Numbered from the stretch's first letter, positions 51,401-60,735 are shown. The stretch is DNA of 64,000 nt from Zhihengliuella halotolerans (GCF_004217565.1 NZ_SHLA01000001.1:2604001-2668000); one strand, 5' to 3'. Notes: a model not told the origin generated them from the sequence alone. Numbers and translations: made by a program.

Positions 51401-51556
51401 TCACTTCTCGGGGTCGCGTTCGGGCTCGACGTCCTCGTCGAGCTCCGTCCCCTTGACCAGCGCGTCGCGGCGCTTGGGGTCCTGCGGAACCTCGCCATGC
51501 GGCGGATTGTTGTAGTACTTCTTGTAACGTTCGTCCTCGTACGAGTCCTTGCCCAT
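51401..51556 (-). CDS. Small charged protein, 51 residues
   Basis: The frame encodes MGKDSYEDERYKKYYNNPPH, then a Lys/Arg/Asp/Glu-rich remainder including VPQDPKRRDALVKG, ending EPERDPEK. AAGGAG stands 7 bases before the ATG. It is highly charged with a Tyr-rich N-terminal third and no hydrophobic core, so it is probably disordered or partner-bound. I do not recognise a family. It converges with the AraC gene; the PTH2 gene lies upstream on the same strand. Confidence 0.65.
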   Translation of the reverse strand: MGKDSYEDERYKKYYNNPPHGEVPQDPKRRDALVKGTELDEDVEPERDPEK

Positions 51557-51644
51557 GGTCCCGCTCCTTCGCCTCAGACCGGCACTCCCACCATCCCACC
51601 GGCGCGCGGCCGCGGCAAGGGCGGGGCCGCCGGCCGGGCCCGGG

Positions 51645-52328
51645 TCAGAGGACGAAAGCGGTCGCCGACCCGGGTGCGATCTCCGTCCGGCCGGCGTCCT
51701 GGATGCGCGGGCCGGACGCGCTGCGGGCGAGCCGGGCGAACTCGGCCGCGTCCGCGAACCGCACGGTCACTGGCTGTTCGGCGGCGAGCCACGCGTCCAC
51801 GCGACCCGGATCCCGCCGGATCGCCTGGAGCAGCCACGCGAAGAGCGCGTGCGCCGACTGCGCGGCGGCCTTGCCGGTGGACATGCCCAGGCTGTCGTTG
51901 AGGACCAGGACGACGGCGTCAGCCGGCTCCGCGGTCCCCGCCCCGTGGACGGGGGCCTCCTCGCGCGGAAGTGTCGTCCCGGAGACCTGAAGCTTGGCGA
52001 TCTTCTTGGGGATTTCGTCCTTGGGGTGCGGTCGGAAGCCGATCGCGAGGCCCCTCCCGGCGTCGCCCTCGACGCCGCCGAACTCGTCGGCGAACGCCTC
52101 GACGATCTTGTCGAACGTCTTGGCATCCGCGCGACGGACCGACTTGCCCACGGGGCCGCCGGACCACGCCCGCCAGGAGGGGTGCAGCGGGTCCGCGAGG
52201 AACGCGTTCACGCTCGCGAGCGCCACCGCGGCCAGCCCGTCTCCTTCGGGCGCCGGGTCCTCCTTGTCGACGAGCAGCACGATCTGCTGCATCAGTTCGG
52301 CCGTGCTCTCCCGCGTCGTTTCACTCAC
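51645..52328 (-). CDS. PTH2-family peptidyl-tRNA hydrolase-like protein
   Basis: A 227-residue protein. The C-terminal half (about 135-227) fits PTH2: AVVLVLNDSLGMSTGKAAAQ and SAHALFAWL carry the GK...QSAHA core, followed by VTVRFADAAEFARL. PTH2 normally has about 120 residues. The N-terminal half (13-115) shows a parallel but eroded layout, with QQIVLLVDKEDP, an Ala-rich helix and GKSVRRADAKTFDKIVEAF, suggesting a degenerate duplication. It may recycle peptidyl-tRNA, although most bacteria use the unrelated Pth1. Confidence 0.8.
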   Translation of the reverse strand: MSETTRESTAELMQQIVLLVDKEDPAPEGDGLAAVALASVNAFLADPLHPSWRAWSGGPVGKSVRRADAKTFDKIVEAFADEFGGVEGDAGRGLAIGFRPHPKDEIPKKIAKLQVSGTTLPREEAPVHGAGTAEPADAVVLVLNDSLGMSTGKAAAQSAHALFAWLLQAIRRDPGRVDAWLAAEQPVTVRFADAAEFARLARSASGPRIQDAGRTEIAPGSATAFVL

Positions 52329-52375
52329 GGCTCCACCCTATCGGCGGATGCGGCGCCCCCGCGTTCAGCCTCTGA

Positions 52376-53146
52376 TCAGAGGTGGATCTTGACGTCGGCG
52401 TCGGCGCGCAGGTCCTCGACCAGCTTCCGGGTGGCGTCCGCTTCCTTCTGCTGCGTGACTTGCTGTTCCAGCTGATCCTTCGCGTCTTCGAATTTCGGCA
52501 TTTCGGCGGCTTCGCCGGACTCGGAAGACATCTGGTCCTGCATGGCCTTCGCCTCGTCGTACGCGGCCTTGAGCTCCTTCTCGCTCGCGGAGAACGTGCC
52601 GATCTCCTCCTTGATCACCGCGTCCAGCTCCACCTGCTGCTTGAGCTGATTGTTGACCTCGTCCGCGTCCATGCCCTGTTCCTTCATGGCGGTCATGAAT
52701 TCGTCTTCGCTCATCTGGTTCGACTCCGCGACCCGCGCCAGCGCTTCGTCGACCTCCTTGTCGGTGGCCTTGATATCCGACTTCTCCGCCCGCTGCAGCA
52801 GCAGTTCGGTGCCGACCAGCGACTCAGCGGTCTCCTTCTTCAACGCGTCCTCGTCCGGCTGCTGGCCGGACATCTGCGCCTGCATTGCCGCCTGCTGGAA
52901 CCGGCTCTCGTACGCCTGTGTGAACTCGTCCTTGTTGATCTCCTCGCCGTTGACCGTGGCCACGACGTCGGGGACTCCTTCAAGGTCTGGAGTCGGCGCC
53001 TCCTGACCCTGGGGTGCATCTTGGCTCTGGCCTGCGTCCTGGCTCTGAGACTGCCCGGCATCCCCTTCGCCGTCCGCGCCGCACGCGGCGACCATGGACA
53101 GGGAACCGACGAGCGCCAGAACTGCCATCGTCTTCTTCTTGTTCAT
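52376..53146 (-). CDS. SurA N-terminal-like lipoprotein chaperone
   Basis: A 256-residue lipoprotein with lipobox VAAC (Cys about 22) and a Gln/Asp/Ser-rich linker (about 25-50). The SurA-like N-terminal chaperone region follows: VVATVNGEEINKDEFTQAYE (about 61-80), then long amphipathic helices (AMQAQMSGQQPDEDALKKE, LLLQRAEKSDI). The parvulin-type PPIase core of PpiC/PrsA is absent, so it is probably a chaperone or secretion factor, not a prolyl isomerase. AGGAGG precedes the ATG. Confidence 0.85.
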   Translation of the reverse strand: MNKKKTMAVLALVGSLSMVAACGADGEGDAGQSQSQDAGQSQDAPQGQEAPTPDLEGVPDVVATVNGEEINKDEFTQAYESRFQQAAMQAQMSGQQPDEDALKKETAESLVGTELLLQRAEKSDIKATDKEVDEALARVAESNQMSEDEFMTAMKEQGMDADEVNNQLKQQVELDAVIKEEIGTFSASEKELKAAYDEAKAMQDQMSSESGEAAEMPKFEDAKDQLEQQVTQQKEADATRKLVEDLRADADVKIHL

Positions 53147-53271
53147 GTGCCTACCTCCTGGAGAGTACGAATCTGATCGAGCCTAGCCATGGCCCCTGAG
53201 CGGGAACTGTACGGAGCGTGAATATCGACCCCGTGTTCACTCTCGGCCAAGCGGATACCCGGCTCGTGACG

Positions 53272-53913
53272 TCAGCGGCCTTTGAATGCCAGAGTCGCGC
53301 CGAACCCGATCAGGGCCGCGCCGCTGACTCGGTCTGTGATGCGCACGAACCCCGGGCGCTGCAGCTGGGCGCGCGCGACGTGGGTGCCCATGATGATGAG
53401 TGAGAACCATGCCAGACCGAGCAGGTTGTGGACCATGGCGAGCGCCGCTCCCATCAGCAGCGGCGAGGAGCCGTCCGGGATGAACTGCGGGATCATGGCG
53501 ACGTAGAAGACACCGACTTTCGGGTTCAGCAGGTTGGTACCTGCTCCCTTGGCCCAGGACGCGAGCAGGCTGTCGCGTCCTGTGGCCGCGCCAGGCACCG
53601 CGGCGGACGTCACGGGAGCGTTCCTGAACGACCTCCACAGCATCGAGGCACCCAACCAGACGAGGTACGCGGCGCCGGCGAGCTTCAGCGCGGTGAATGC
53701 GACCGCGGACGTCGCCAGGACCGCCGACGCGCCAAGGGCCGCGGCGACGCCCCAGATCAACGCACCGGTGTTTACGCCGATCGCAGTGGCGTAGGCATGC
53801 TTGCGGCCCTGGCTGATGGCGGCGCGGAGGACGAGTACGGTGTCCAGCCCCGGGACGATCGTCAAGAGGGCGGCAATCACGGCGAAGGAGAGGAGCGCTT
53901 GTTCCACGTTCAC
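53272..53913 (-). CDS. LysE family amino acid exporter
   Basis: A 213-residue exporter with six hydrophobic segments, starting at GTG 53913. LTIVPGLDTVLVLRAAISQG (about 18-37, the PGxxxxxxxR signature), GVNTGALIWG, YLVWLGASMLW and FYVAMIPQFI match LysE/RhtB translocators. It exports an amino acid or homoserine-lactone-like solute; the substrate cannot be read. It is likely monocistronic. Confidence 0.92.
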   Translation of the reverse strand: MNVEQALLSFAVIAALLTIVPGLDTVLVLRAAISQGRKHAYATAIGVNTGALIWGVAAALGASAVLATSAVAFTALKLAGAAYLVWLGASMLWRSFRNAPVTSAAVPGAATGRDSLLASWAKGAGTNLLNPKVGVFYVAMIPQFIPDGSSPLLMGAALAMVHNLLGLAWFSLIIMGTHVARAQLQRPGFVRITDRVSGAALIGFGATLAFKGR

Positions 53914-53943
53914 AGAGATAGAGTATCGCCCCGGCCCTGCTTC

Positions 53944-55128
53944 TCAGCTCGCCGGCAGGAACCGCTGCAGCGCGAGCTCGGCGAACCGCGCCCCGATCAG
54001 GCGGTGCGCGTCCGCGTCCGGATGCAGCCGGTCAGGCAGTGGGAACCGTTCCGCATCCTCCGGACCGTACAGCTCCCGACCGTCGAGGTAGTGCAGGTTC
54101 GGGTCCTCTGCGGCGCGCTCGGTCACGAGATCCCGCAGGATGCCGCGAACGTCCTCGAGCGCGAGCCGGCCAGCCGCCCGTTCTGCCGGGTCCCCCGTGG
54201 CGATGAACCGCGTCTCGCCGGCAGCCAGGGCCTCGGGGTCGAACGCACCCGGGCCCGGGGTCTCCTCATGGATTCCGCAGTACAGGGGCGAGACGACGAG
54301 GATCGGCGTCTCAGGATGACCCTCGCGGATGGTGTCGAGGAACCCGTGAACGGCCGGGGCAAACGCGCGCCGGCGCATCACGTCCCCGCCGACGATGTTG
54401 ATGCCGACCTTCAGGCTGAGCAGGTCGGCCGGGGTGTCGCGCATGACGCGGGCCACGAACGGGTCCAGCATCGCTGCGCCGCTGAAGCCCAGATCGACGA
54501 CGTCGGCTCGGGCGGCACGCGCCGCGACCACCGGCCAGATGCCGGCGGCCGTGGCCGCATTGGACCCCTGACTGATCGAACTGCCGTAGTGCACCCACGA
54601 CGGCCGGTCGTCGACGACCGGATCGACGGCTCCGTCTGTCCGCAGCTGACGCAGTGCGGTGGTCTCCGCGTAGGGCAGCCAGATGTCGACGCGGGTGCGG
54701 CCGGCCGGCAGGTCGAGACGCAGTGTCGAGGTGGCACCGGACTCAAGTGTCTGCTCTCCGGTCTGCAGGTCCATCCAGACCCGGTTCCCGCCCTCCGCCG
54801 TGAAGCTGCGGGCGTGTTCGCCGTCGACGTCGACGTCGTAGACGCCGTCCGGGCGCACGGGCCCGCCCCGGAAGCCGAAGCGCGTGGGCAGGACGTCGAG
54901 CTCGACGGCGGTCGCATCGGTCATGAAGGCGAGCCTCACGGCCGCGGGCTGGGCCTCGGCCATGAGGAGCTGCGAGTCGGCCCCCCGGTCCCTAACCCAC
55001 GCCGGCAGCCGATGCGGGACGACCCCGTTCTCCGTGCGCTCGAGCTCGACGGCGCCGCGAAACAGCTCGTCGGAGAGCTCGACGACGGTCAGGGCTCGCG
55101 ACTCGTCCTCGACGTCGTTCATTTCCAT
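53944..55128 (-). CDS. Two-domain SGNH/GDSL hydrolase
   Basis: A 394-residue protein from ATG 55128 (ATG 55122 is two codons later). The N-terminal beta-sandwich (about 20-155) contains RLPAWVRDRGADSQ and VWMDLQTGEQ. The C-terminal SGNH domain has WVHYGSSISQGSNA (block I, Ser about 181), LLSLKVGINIVGG (Gly/Asn) and DRLHPDADAHRL (Asp/His, about 368-372). It resembles carbohydrate-esterase-like GDSL proteins with an N-terminal lectin-like domain. No signal peptide is seen. It lies 111 bases upstream of nothing co-directional but galTK, which ends before it. Confidence 0.82.
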   Translation of the reverse strand: MEMNDVEDESRALTVVELSDELFRGAVELERTENGVVPHRLPAWVRDRGADSQLLMAEAQPAAVRLAFMTDATAVELDVLPTRFGFRGGPVRPDGVYDVDVDGEHARSFTAEGGNRVWMDLQTGEQTLESGATSTLRLDLPAGRTRVDIWLPYAETTALRQLRTDGAVDPVVDDRPSWVHYGSSISQGSNAATAAGIWPVVAARAARADVVDLGFSGAAMLDPFVARVMRDTPADLLSLKVGINIVGGDVMRRRAFAPAVHGFLDTIREGHPETPILVVSPLYCGIHEETPGPGAFDPEALAAGETRFIATGDPAERAAGRLALEDVRGILRDLVTERAAEDPNLHYLDGRELYGPEDAERFPLPDRLHPDADAHRLIGARFAELALQRFLPAS

Positions 55129-55239
55129 CGGGCGATCTTTCGGCCTCTGTTCTGAGTTCACAGACACACTGTATCGCTCGCATTCTGCGCCACGGCCAAC
55201 GGCCGGCAACGCCGTCGCACTCGGCCTGCTCCGCGCCGG

Positions 55240-56451
55240 TCAGGAGACTCGCCGCGCGCCCGCCGAGGGCAGGACGGGGAACACGTCCGGCGCAGCGTGC
55301 CCGGCCTCGGCGAACGCGCGCACGACGGCGTCGCGCACCGCGTCCGCTTCGTTCGCCTTCACGAGGGCGATGGCCGAGCCGCCGAAACCACCGCCGGTCA
55401 TGCGCGCGCCGTGCGCTCCCGCGGCAACCGCCGTCTCAACGGCCAGGTCCATCTCGGGGCACGAGTTGCCGAAGTCGTCTCGCATGGAAACGTGGCTCGA
55501 CGTCAGGAGCTCCCCGAGCGCCGCCGCGTCGAAAGGCTCGGCCTCGAGCAGGGCCACGACATCGAGCACGCGCTGGTTCTCGGTCACGATGTGCTTGACC
55601 CGCGCGAAGATCTGCCCCGGCATCACGGCCTCAGCATCGCCGAGCTCGCCCACACCGACGTCGCGCAACGCGGGGACGCCGAGGATCTGCGCCCCGGTCT
55701 CGCAGGCCTGCCGAAGCTGGCCGTAGCCCCCGGATTCGTGCGCGTGGCTCACCTTGGTGTCGATCACCAGGATCTGGAGTCCGGCTTCGGCGAGCGCCAG
55801 GGGCACCGGCCGGGAGACGCGGGTGCGACAGTCGAGGAACAGGCCGTGTCCGGCCTCGCTGAGCAGGGACGCCGACTGGTCGAGGATGCCCGTGGGTGCT
55901 CCGACGAATTCGTTCTCGGCCCGCTGGCAGACCAACACGAGGTCCCGGCGGTTGTATCCGAGGTTCGCCAGATCGTCGACGGCGACGGCGACCGCGCACT
56001 CGAGCGCGGCCGAGGAGGAGAGGCCGGCGCCGATCGGGACGGAGGAGTCGACGACGATCTCGTAGCCGGCTGTCAGGCCGCCGATCTCCCGCGACGACTG
56101 CCCGAAGGACCAGAAGACGCCGGCGACGTACCGGGCCCACCCGGGCAGTTCGGCGGCCACACGCACGCCGTCTGCGGCGACGAGGCGGGCCAGATCAACC
56201 TCGACGGCCCCGTGCCCGGCGACGTCCTGTCGGCCGGCGACGCGCAGGATGCCGTCAACGGTCCGGCGAACGGCAACGCTCGCGTGGTGCGGAATCGCGA
56301 ATGGCAGGACGAACCCCTCGTTGTAGTCGGTGTGCTCGCCGATCAGATTTACGCGCCCGGGCGCCGCCCACACACCGTCGGGGTGGGCGCCGAAACGCTC
56401 GGCGAAGTGCTGCTGCGTCCCGGCGGCCTGCCGATTGGACTGCTCGTTCAT
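55240..56451 (-). CDS. galK: Galactokinase
   Basis: A 403-residue GHMP kinase that phosphorylates galactose at C1. APGRVNLIGEHTDYNEGFVL (signature; about 32-51) includes the substrate-binding GEHTDY. VPIGAGLSSSAALECAVA is the ATP-binding motif (about 133-150), and RMTGGGFGGSAIALV is the third GHMP motif (about 354-368). ATG 56451 starts 1 base after the galT stop. Together they convert galactose to glucose-1-phosphate. Confidence 0.96.
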   Translation of the reverse strand: MNEQSNRQAAGTQQHFAERFGAHPDGVWAAPGRVNLIGEHTDYNEGFVLPFAIPHHASVAVRRTVDGILRVAGRQDVAGHGAVEVDLARLVAADGVRVAAELPGWARYVAGVFWSFGQSSREIGGLTAGYEIVVDSSVPIGAGLSSSAALECAVAVAVDDLANLGYNRRDLVLVCQRAENEFVGAPTGILDQSASLLSEAGHGLFLDCRTRVSRPVPLALAEAGLQILVIDTKVSHAHESGGYGQLRQACETGAQILGVPALRDVGVGELGDAEAVMPGQIFARVKHIVTENQRVLDVVALLEAEPFDAAALGELLTSSHVSMRDDFGNSCPEMDLAVETAVAAGAHGARMTGGGFGGSAIALVKANEADAVRDAVVRAFAEAGHAAPDVFPVLPSAGARRVS

Positions 56452-56452
56452 G

Positions 56453-57622
56453 TCAGACCTCCCCGTATCCCTCGCCGCCACCGGCCGCGATCTCGTAGCC
56501 CATGGCTTCGCGCAGCATTCCCGCGGCGGCCTCGGGCATGACGTCGCCGATGAAGGCCCCCATCGCGGCCTCGGACCCGGCGAGGTACTTCAGCTTGTTC
56601 TCCGCCCGACGCGGGCTCGTCAGCTGCAGGTGCAGCCGGAAGTCCTCGCGGCCGTCGTCGTATGTCTCGCCCGCACGGCGCGCGGGCGCCTGGAACCACG
56701 CGGCGATGTAGGGCGTGGGGGTCGCGTAGATCGCGTCGACGCCGCGCACAAGGTCGAGGTAGACGCGGGCGAGCTCGGCGCGCTCGTTCTCGGTGAGCTC
56801 GGTGAGGTCCCCGACGTGGCGGTTCGGCGTCAGGTGGACCTCGAGCGGCATGCGCGCCGAGAACGGGACGAACAGGGTCCAGTGCTCGCCGCGGTGGACG
56901 ATGCGACTGCCGGCGGCCAGCTCGAAGTCGAGGACGTCCTCGAAGAGGCTGCCGCCCGTGGCGGCGCGGTGGGCGCGCGCCCGGCGCAGGTAGGTCGCGA
57001 CGCGGGCCGGCACATAGGGGTAGGCGTAGATCTGCCCGTGCGGGTGGTGCAGGGTCACGCCGATGTCGGCGCCGCGGTTCTCGAAGCAGAAGACCTGCTC
57101 GATCCCGTCCATCGCGTACAACGCGCGGGTGCGGTGCGTCCACGCGTCCACGACGGTGCGGGCGCGCTCGACACCCAGGTCGGAGAACGAGTCCTGGTGG
57201 CCGGCACCGAACGCGATGACCTCGCAGCGGCCGTGGGCCGGGAGCGTCTCGCCGATCGCACCGGAGAGCTCCTGGGCATGCTGTTCGGGCCCGAAGGACG
57301 GGAAGCGGTTCTCGAACGCGACGACGTCGTAGTGGGCTGCGGGGATCTCGGTGCCGTGGGCCGCGCTCGTCGGGCAGAGCGGGCACTCATCCGCCGGCGG
57401 CAGGTGCGTGCGGGACTGCCGGTGGGCGGCGAAGGCGATCCATTCCCCCGTGAGCGGGTCGTAGCGCAACTCAGAGGACGGCGGCCGCCCGGGCAGCTCG
57501 CGCGCATCGGCGGGGGCGGTGAACCCGGCCGGCGCGGCGCCGCCGTCGAAGAAGTAGAGCAGATCCCGACCGTCGGCGAGGGTCGTGACGGTCGGTTGAG
57601 CGCCAACGGCTGGCTGGCCCAT
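56453..57622 (-). CDS. galT: Galactose-1-phosphate uridylyltransferase
   Basis: A 389-residue HIT-superfamily transferase. The active-site histidine motif is HHPHGQIYAYPYVP (about 188-201). The zinc cysteines lie in CPLCPTS (about 89-95). FENRFPSFG and the C-terminal RAENKLKYLAGSE (with a second His-containing HLQLTSP) match GalT. It is the first gene of the galTK pair, divergent from the deoR-galE pair, which suggests shared control by that regulator. Confidence 0.96.
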   Translation of the reverse strand: MGQPAVGAQPTVTTLADGRDLLYFFDGGAAPAGFTAPADARELPGRPPSSELRYDPLTGEWIAFAAHRQSRTHLPPADECPLCPTSAAHGTEIPAAHYDVVAFENRFPSFGPEQHAQELSGAIGETLPAHGRCEVIAFGAGHQDSFSDLGVERARTVVDAWTHRTRALYAMDGIEQVFCFENRGADIGVTLHHPHGQIYAYPYVPARVATYLRRARAHRAATGGSLFEDVLDFELAAGSRIVHRGEHWTLFVPFSARMPLEVHLTPNRHVGDLTELTENERAELARVYLDLVRGVDAIYATPTPYIAAWFQAPARRAGETYDDGREDFRLHLQLTSPRRAENKLKYLAGSEAAMGAFIGDVMPEAAAGMLREAMGYEIAAGGGEGYGEV

Positions 57623-57750
57623 GCGATCTCCTGTGGGTGCGAAGTGGAACCGGATTCGATCAGTAATTCACACTTCCAATCAGAAAGTGACAGATGTAAG
57701 CTTGGCACAGATCACAAACGCACACAAGAGGTCGACGGAGGGACAACGGC

Positions 57751-58569
57751 ATGGCGGAACTGCTTCCGCAGCAGCGACACCGGCACATCGTCAGCGAGGT
57801 CGAACGTCAGGGCCAGGTCCGTGTGGCCGAGCTCGCCGCCCAATTGTCGGTGTCGGAGATGACCGTGCGCCGCGACCTCACGTTCCTGGCCGGCGACGGC
57901 ATCCTGATCAAGGTCCACGGCGGGGCCATGAAGGAAGGTGCGGCCACGAGCTCCGAGCCCGGGTTCACCACCAAGCTCGGAATGCAGACGGGCGAGAAGG
58001 AACGGATTGCGGCCCGCGCCGCAGACCTGGTCCGCCCGGGCATGTCCGTCGCCTTCAACTCCGGCACGACGACGTACGCGCTCGCCCACCGGTGCACTAC
58101 CGTGGACGATCTGACGGTCGTGACCAACTCACCGCGCATCGCGCAGGTCTTCTACGACGCCGACAACCGCTCGCAGACGATCATCCTCACCGGCGGCGTG
58201 CGAACCCCCTCCGACGCGCTCGTCGGACCGATCGCCCTCGCGGCCATCGAACAGCTGCACGTCGACCTGTACGTCATGGGCGTGCACGGGATGACGGCCG
58301 AACACGGATTCACCACCCCGAACATGCAGGAGGCCCACGTGAATCGTGAGTTCCTGCGTCACGCCGGCCGTACCGCCGTCGTCGCGGACCACGCCAAATG
58401 GGGCGTGACCGGCTTGTGCTCCATCGCGCCGCTCGACGCGGTCGACACCGTGGTCACGGACGACCGCCTGCCGGCGGCCGCCGTCGAACACCTCGAGCAC
58501 ACCGCGGGCGAGGTCCTGATCGCCGCCGCGGCGAAATCCAACCACCACGCGAACGAAAGCGGAGCATGA
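57751..58569 (+). CDS. DeoR/GlpR family regulator of galactose genes
   Basis: A 272-residue repressor. The DeoR HTH (about 6-58) reads RHRHIVSEVERQGQVRVAEL and LSVSEMTVRRDLTFLAG. The sugar-phosphate domain includes VAFNSGTTTYALAH, VVTNSPRIAQVF, TGGVRTPSDALVGP and VVADHAKWG. GGAGGG precedes the ATG. It sits between galTK and galE and overlaps galE by 4 bases, so it very likely controls the whole galactose set. Confidence 0.9.
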   Translation: MAELLPQQRHRHIVSEVERQGQVRVAELAAQLSVSEMTVRRDLTFLAGDGILIKVHGGAMKEGAATSSEPGFTTKLGMQTGEKERIAARAADLVRPGMSVAFNSGTTTYALAHRCTTVDDLTVVTNSPRIAQVFYDADNRSQTIILTGGVRTPSDALVGPIALAAIEQLHVDLYVMGVHGMTAEHGFTTPNMQEAHVNREFLRHAGRTAVVADHAKWGVTGLCSIAPLDAVDTVVTDDRLPAAAVEHLEHTAGEVLIAAAAKSNHHANESGA

Positions 58570-59579
58570 AGATTCTCGTCACCGGCGGCGCCGGCTACAT
58601 CGGTTCTCACACGGCCCTGGCCCTGCTGGAAGCCGGGCACGACGTCGTCGTCGTCGACAACCTCTACAACGCCTCCCCCGAATCGCTGCGCCGCGTCGGT
58701 GAGCTCGCCGGCGTCGAGCCCGTGCTCGAGGTCGCGGACCTCACGGACGAAGCCGCGCTGGACGATGTGTTCGCGCGGCACGCGCCCGATGCCGTCATCC
58801 ACTTCGGCGGGCTGAAGGCCGTCGGCGAGTCCACGCGGATCCCGCTCGACTACTACTTCAACAACACCTCCGGCACGATCTCGCTGCTGCGCGCGATGGA
58901 GCGGGCGGGCGTGAAGACCATCGTGTTCAGCTCCTCGGCGACCGTGTACGGCGAGCACAACCCGTACCCTTACATGGAGCACATGGAGATCGGGGCCATG
59001 AACCCCTACGGGCGCACCAAAGAGCAGATCGAGGACGTGCTCACGGACATCGCGGCCGCGGACGGCGAATGGCGGGTCGCGCTGCTGCGCTACTTCAACC
59101 CGGTGGGCGCCCACGAGTCGGGGCGGATCGGCGAGGACCCGCAGGGCATCCCGAACAACCTGATGCCGTTTATCGCACAGGTCGCCGTGGGCCGCCGGGA
59201 GAAACTGCAGATCTTCGGGAACGACTACGACACCGCCGACGGCACGTGCCTGCGCGACTACATCCACGTCGTCGACCTGGCCGAGGGGCACGTGGCCGCG
59301 CTGAACTACCTGACGGAGCACCCCGGGGCGCACCGGTGGAATCTCGGCGGCGGGGCCGGGACGTCCGTGCTGGAGATGCTGCACGCGTTCGAGAAGGCGG
59401 TGGGCCGCGAGCTGCCATACGAGTTCGCGCCGCGCCGCCCCGGCGACCTGCCCGCGTTCTGGGCGGACGCCTCTAACGCGAAGATGGACCTGGAGTGGTC
59501 GGTCACGCGCTCGATCGAGACGATGTGCGAGGACCACTGGCGCTGGCAGAAGAACAACCCGAACGGCTACGCCAACTGA
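58566..59579 (+). CDS. galE: UDP-glucose 4-epimerase
   Basis: A 337-residue extended SDR that interconverts UDP-galactose and UDP-glucose. The N-terminal NAD motif TGGAGYIGSHTAL is at residues 6-18. Catalytic Ser/Thr lies in FSSSATVYG (about 122-130), and Tyr and Lys in NPYGRTKEQIE (about 147-151). The start overlaps the deoR stop (ATGA); the longer upstream frame is inside deoR. It completes the Leloir pathway with galT and galK; a mutarotase gene is not in the window. Confidence 0.96.
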   Translation: MKILVTGGAGYIGSHTALALLEAGHDVVVVDNLYNASPESLRRVGELAGVEPVLEVADLTDEAALDDVFARHAPDAVIHFGGLKAVGESTRIPLDYYFNNTSGTISLLRAMERAGVKTIVFSSSATVYGEHNPYPYMEHMEIGAMNPYGRTKEQIEDVLTDIAAADGEWRVALLRYFNPVGAHESGRIGEDPQGIPNNLMPFIAQVAVGRREKLQIFGNDYDTADGTCLRDYIHVVDLAEGHVAALNYLTEHPGAHRWNLGGGAGTSVLEMLHAFEKAVGRELPYEFAPRRPGDLPAFWADASNAKMDLEWSVTRSIETMCEDHWRWQKNNPNGYAN

Positions 59580-59625
59580 CCACTGACCGTCGACGGTGCG
59601 GGCTCCGGCCGTTCGCGCCGCCGCC

Positions 59626-60735
59626 CTATTGGCCGTGTGCCACGTTGCGCGTGCTGGCCCACTGGGCGGACAGCGCGGCCAGAGCTGCCGCCACCACAGC
59701 GAACAGACCCACAGCGCCAATCATGGCCGGAGCCGCATGGCTCTCGAACCCGTGCAACAGCGGATTCGCCCACTCGAAGACATACGACGGCGGCCACCAG
59801 GTATTGATCCCGCGGGCGAGCGGCGGCAGCGCAGAGACGGGAATGAAACCGCCGCTGGCGAAGTAGCTGCCCAACGCCAGCAGGATCAGCGTGGGTTGAA
59901 TGATGCGGTGAGTGCGCAGCAGCACCGCGGCGACCACTCCCGCACCGGCCGCGGCCGCCATGGCGGGCGCGACGATCACCGCGGCCTGGAGTATCTCCGC
60001 GAACCCGGCCCGCGTTCCGAACGCCAACGCGACCAGCACAGTCGGCACAGCTGCGACGAAGGCCAGAATCCACCCGGCTGCCGCCGCCCCGAGTCCCGCC
60101 AGATAGCTCCCGACCGGCGTCAGTGCGATCTCCTTCTGGGTCCGGTGTTCGCTGTCGACTGCATAGAGGTTGGCCGCGATCATGGCGGCTCCGAGGAGCA
60201 GCGCCAGGATGACCGCCGAGCCGCCCATGAAGGCTGTGCGCTGCACGTCCGTTGGTGCGACTCGTTCGATGATCGCGGACACCTGGTCCGGATCGGCGGC
60301 ACCGTCGTAGAGGTTCGCTGCCGTCGTCACGCGCAGGCGGACGTTCTTCATGGCGTCGCTGTTGATGTTGTAGGTGGCGATCTCCACCGTGCCGCTCTGT
60401 TCGAAGTCGGGCGGGATGGTGATCGCCAGCTGCAGGCGGCCGGCGGCGAGCTGTGCGCTGGCAGCCTCGGCGTCACTCTCCACAACGCGGAAGTAATCGC
60501 CTGTCGGTCCCCGGGTGTCGTCAATCGTCCGGGCCAGCTGCGCCGACGCGGCGCTCTGCGACTTGTCGACGACGGCGATCGGCCAGGAGTCGCTGGCGCC
60601 GAAGATGACGGATGCCAGTGAGAGCACCACCACGGGCACGGCCATCGTCTGCACCAGCAGTTCCGGACGGCGCAGCGCGATACGGAGATTTCGGGAGATC
60701 ATGGCGCCCAGGGCGCGCAGAGTAGTCAGCATCAT
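59626..60735 (-). CDS. ABC-2 type export permease
   Basis: A 369-residue membrane protein of the ABC-2/YhgE-like type. One N-terminal membrane segment (about 28-47) is followed by a large extracytoplasmic domain (about 48-165) and five C-terminal segments. ALGSYFASGGFIPVSALPP is typical of ABC-2 exporters. Its ATG overlaps the stop of the first permease. With that gene and the ATPase at 61876 it forms an exporter of unknown cargo, often a drug, lipid or peptide. Confidence 0.88.
   Translation of the reverse strand: MMLTTLRALGAMISRNLRIALRRPELLVQTMAVPVVVLSLASVIFGASDSWPIAVVDKSQSAASAQLARTIDDTRGPTGDYFRVVESDAEAASAQLAAGRLQLAITIPPDFEQSGTVEIATYNINSDAMKNVRLRVTTAANLYDGAADPDQVSAIIERVAPTDVQRTAFMGGSAVILALLLGAAMIAANLYAVDSEHRTQKEIALTPVGSYLAGLGAAAAGWILAFVAAVPTVLVALAFGTRAGFAEILQAAVIVAPAMAAAAGAGVVAAVLLRTHRIIQPTLILLALGSYFASGGFIPVSALPPLARGINTWWPPSYVFEWANPLLHGFESHAAPAMIGAVGLFAVVAAALAALSAQWASTRNVAHGQ

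Noticed and set aside
52369-52382. Perfect 14-bp palindrome CCTCTGATCAGAGG over the stop of the SurA-like gene
   Set aside because: It has no loop and includes coding bases. It is probably coincidental and too short to call a terminator or operator.
59586-59597. Palindrome ACCGTCGACGGT between galE and the ABC-2 gene
   Set aside because: A 12-bp self-complementary sequence without a loop is expected by chance in such GC-rich DNA, and no second copy was found nearby.
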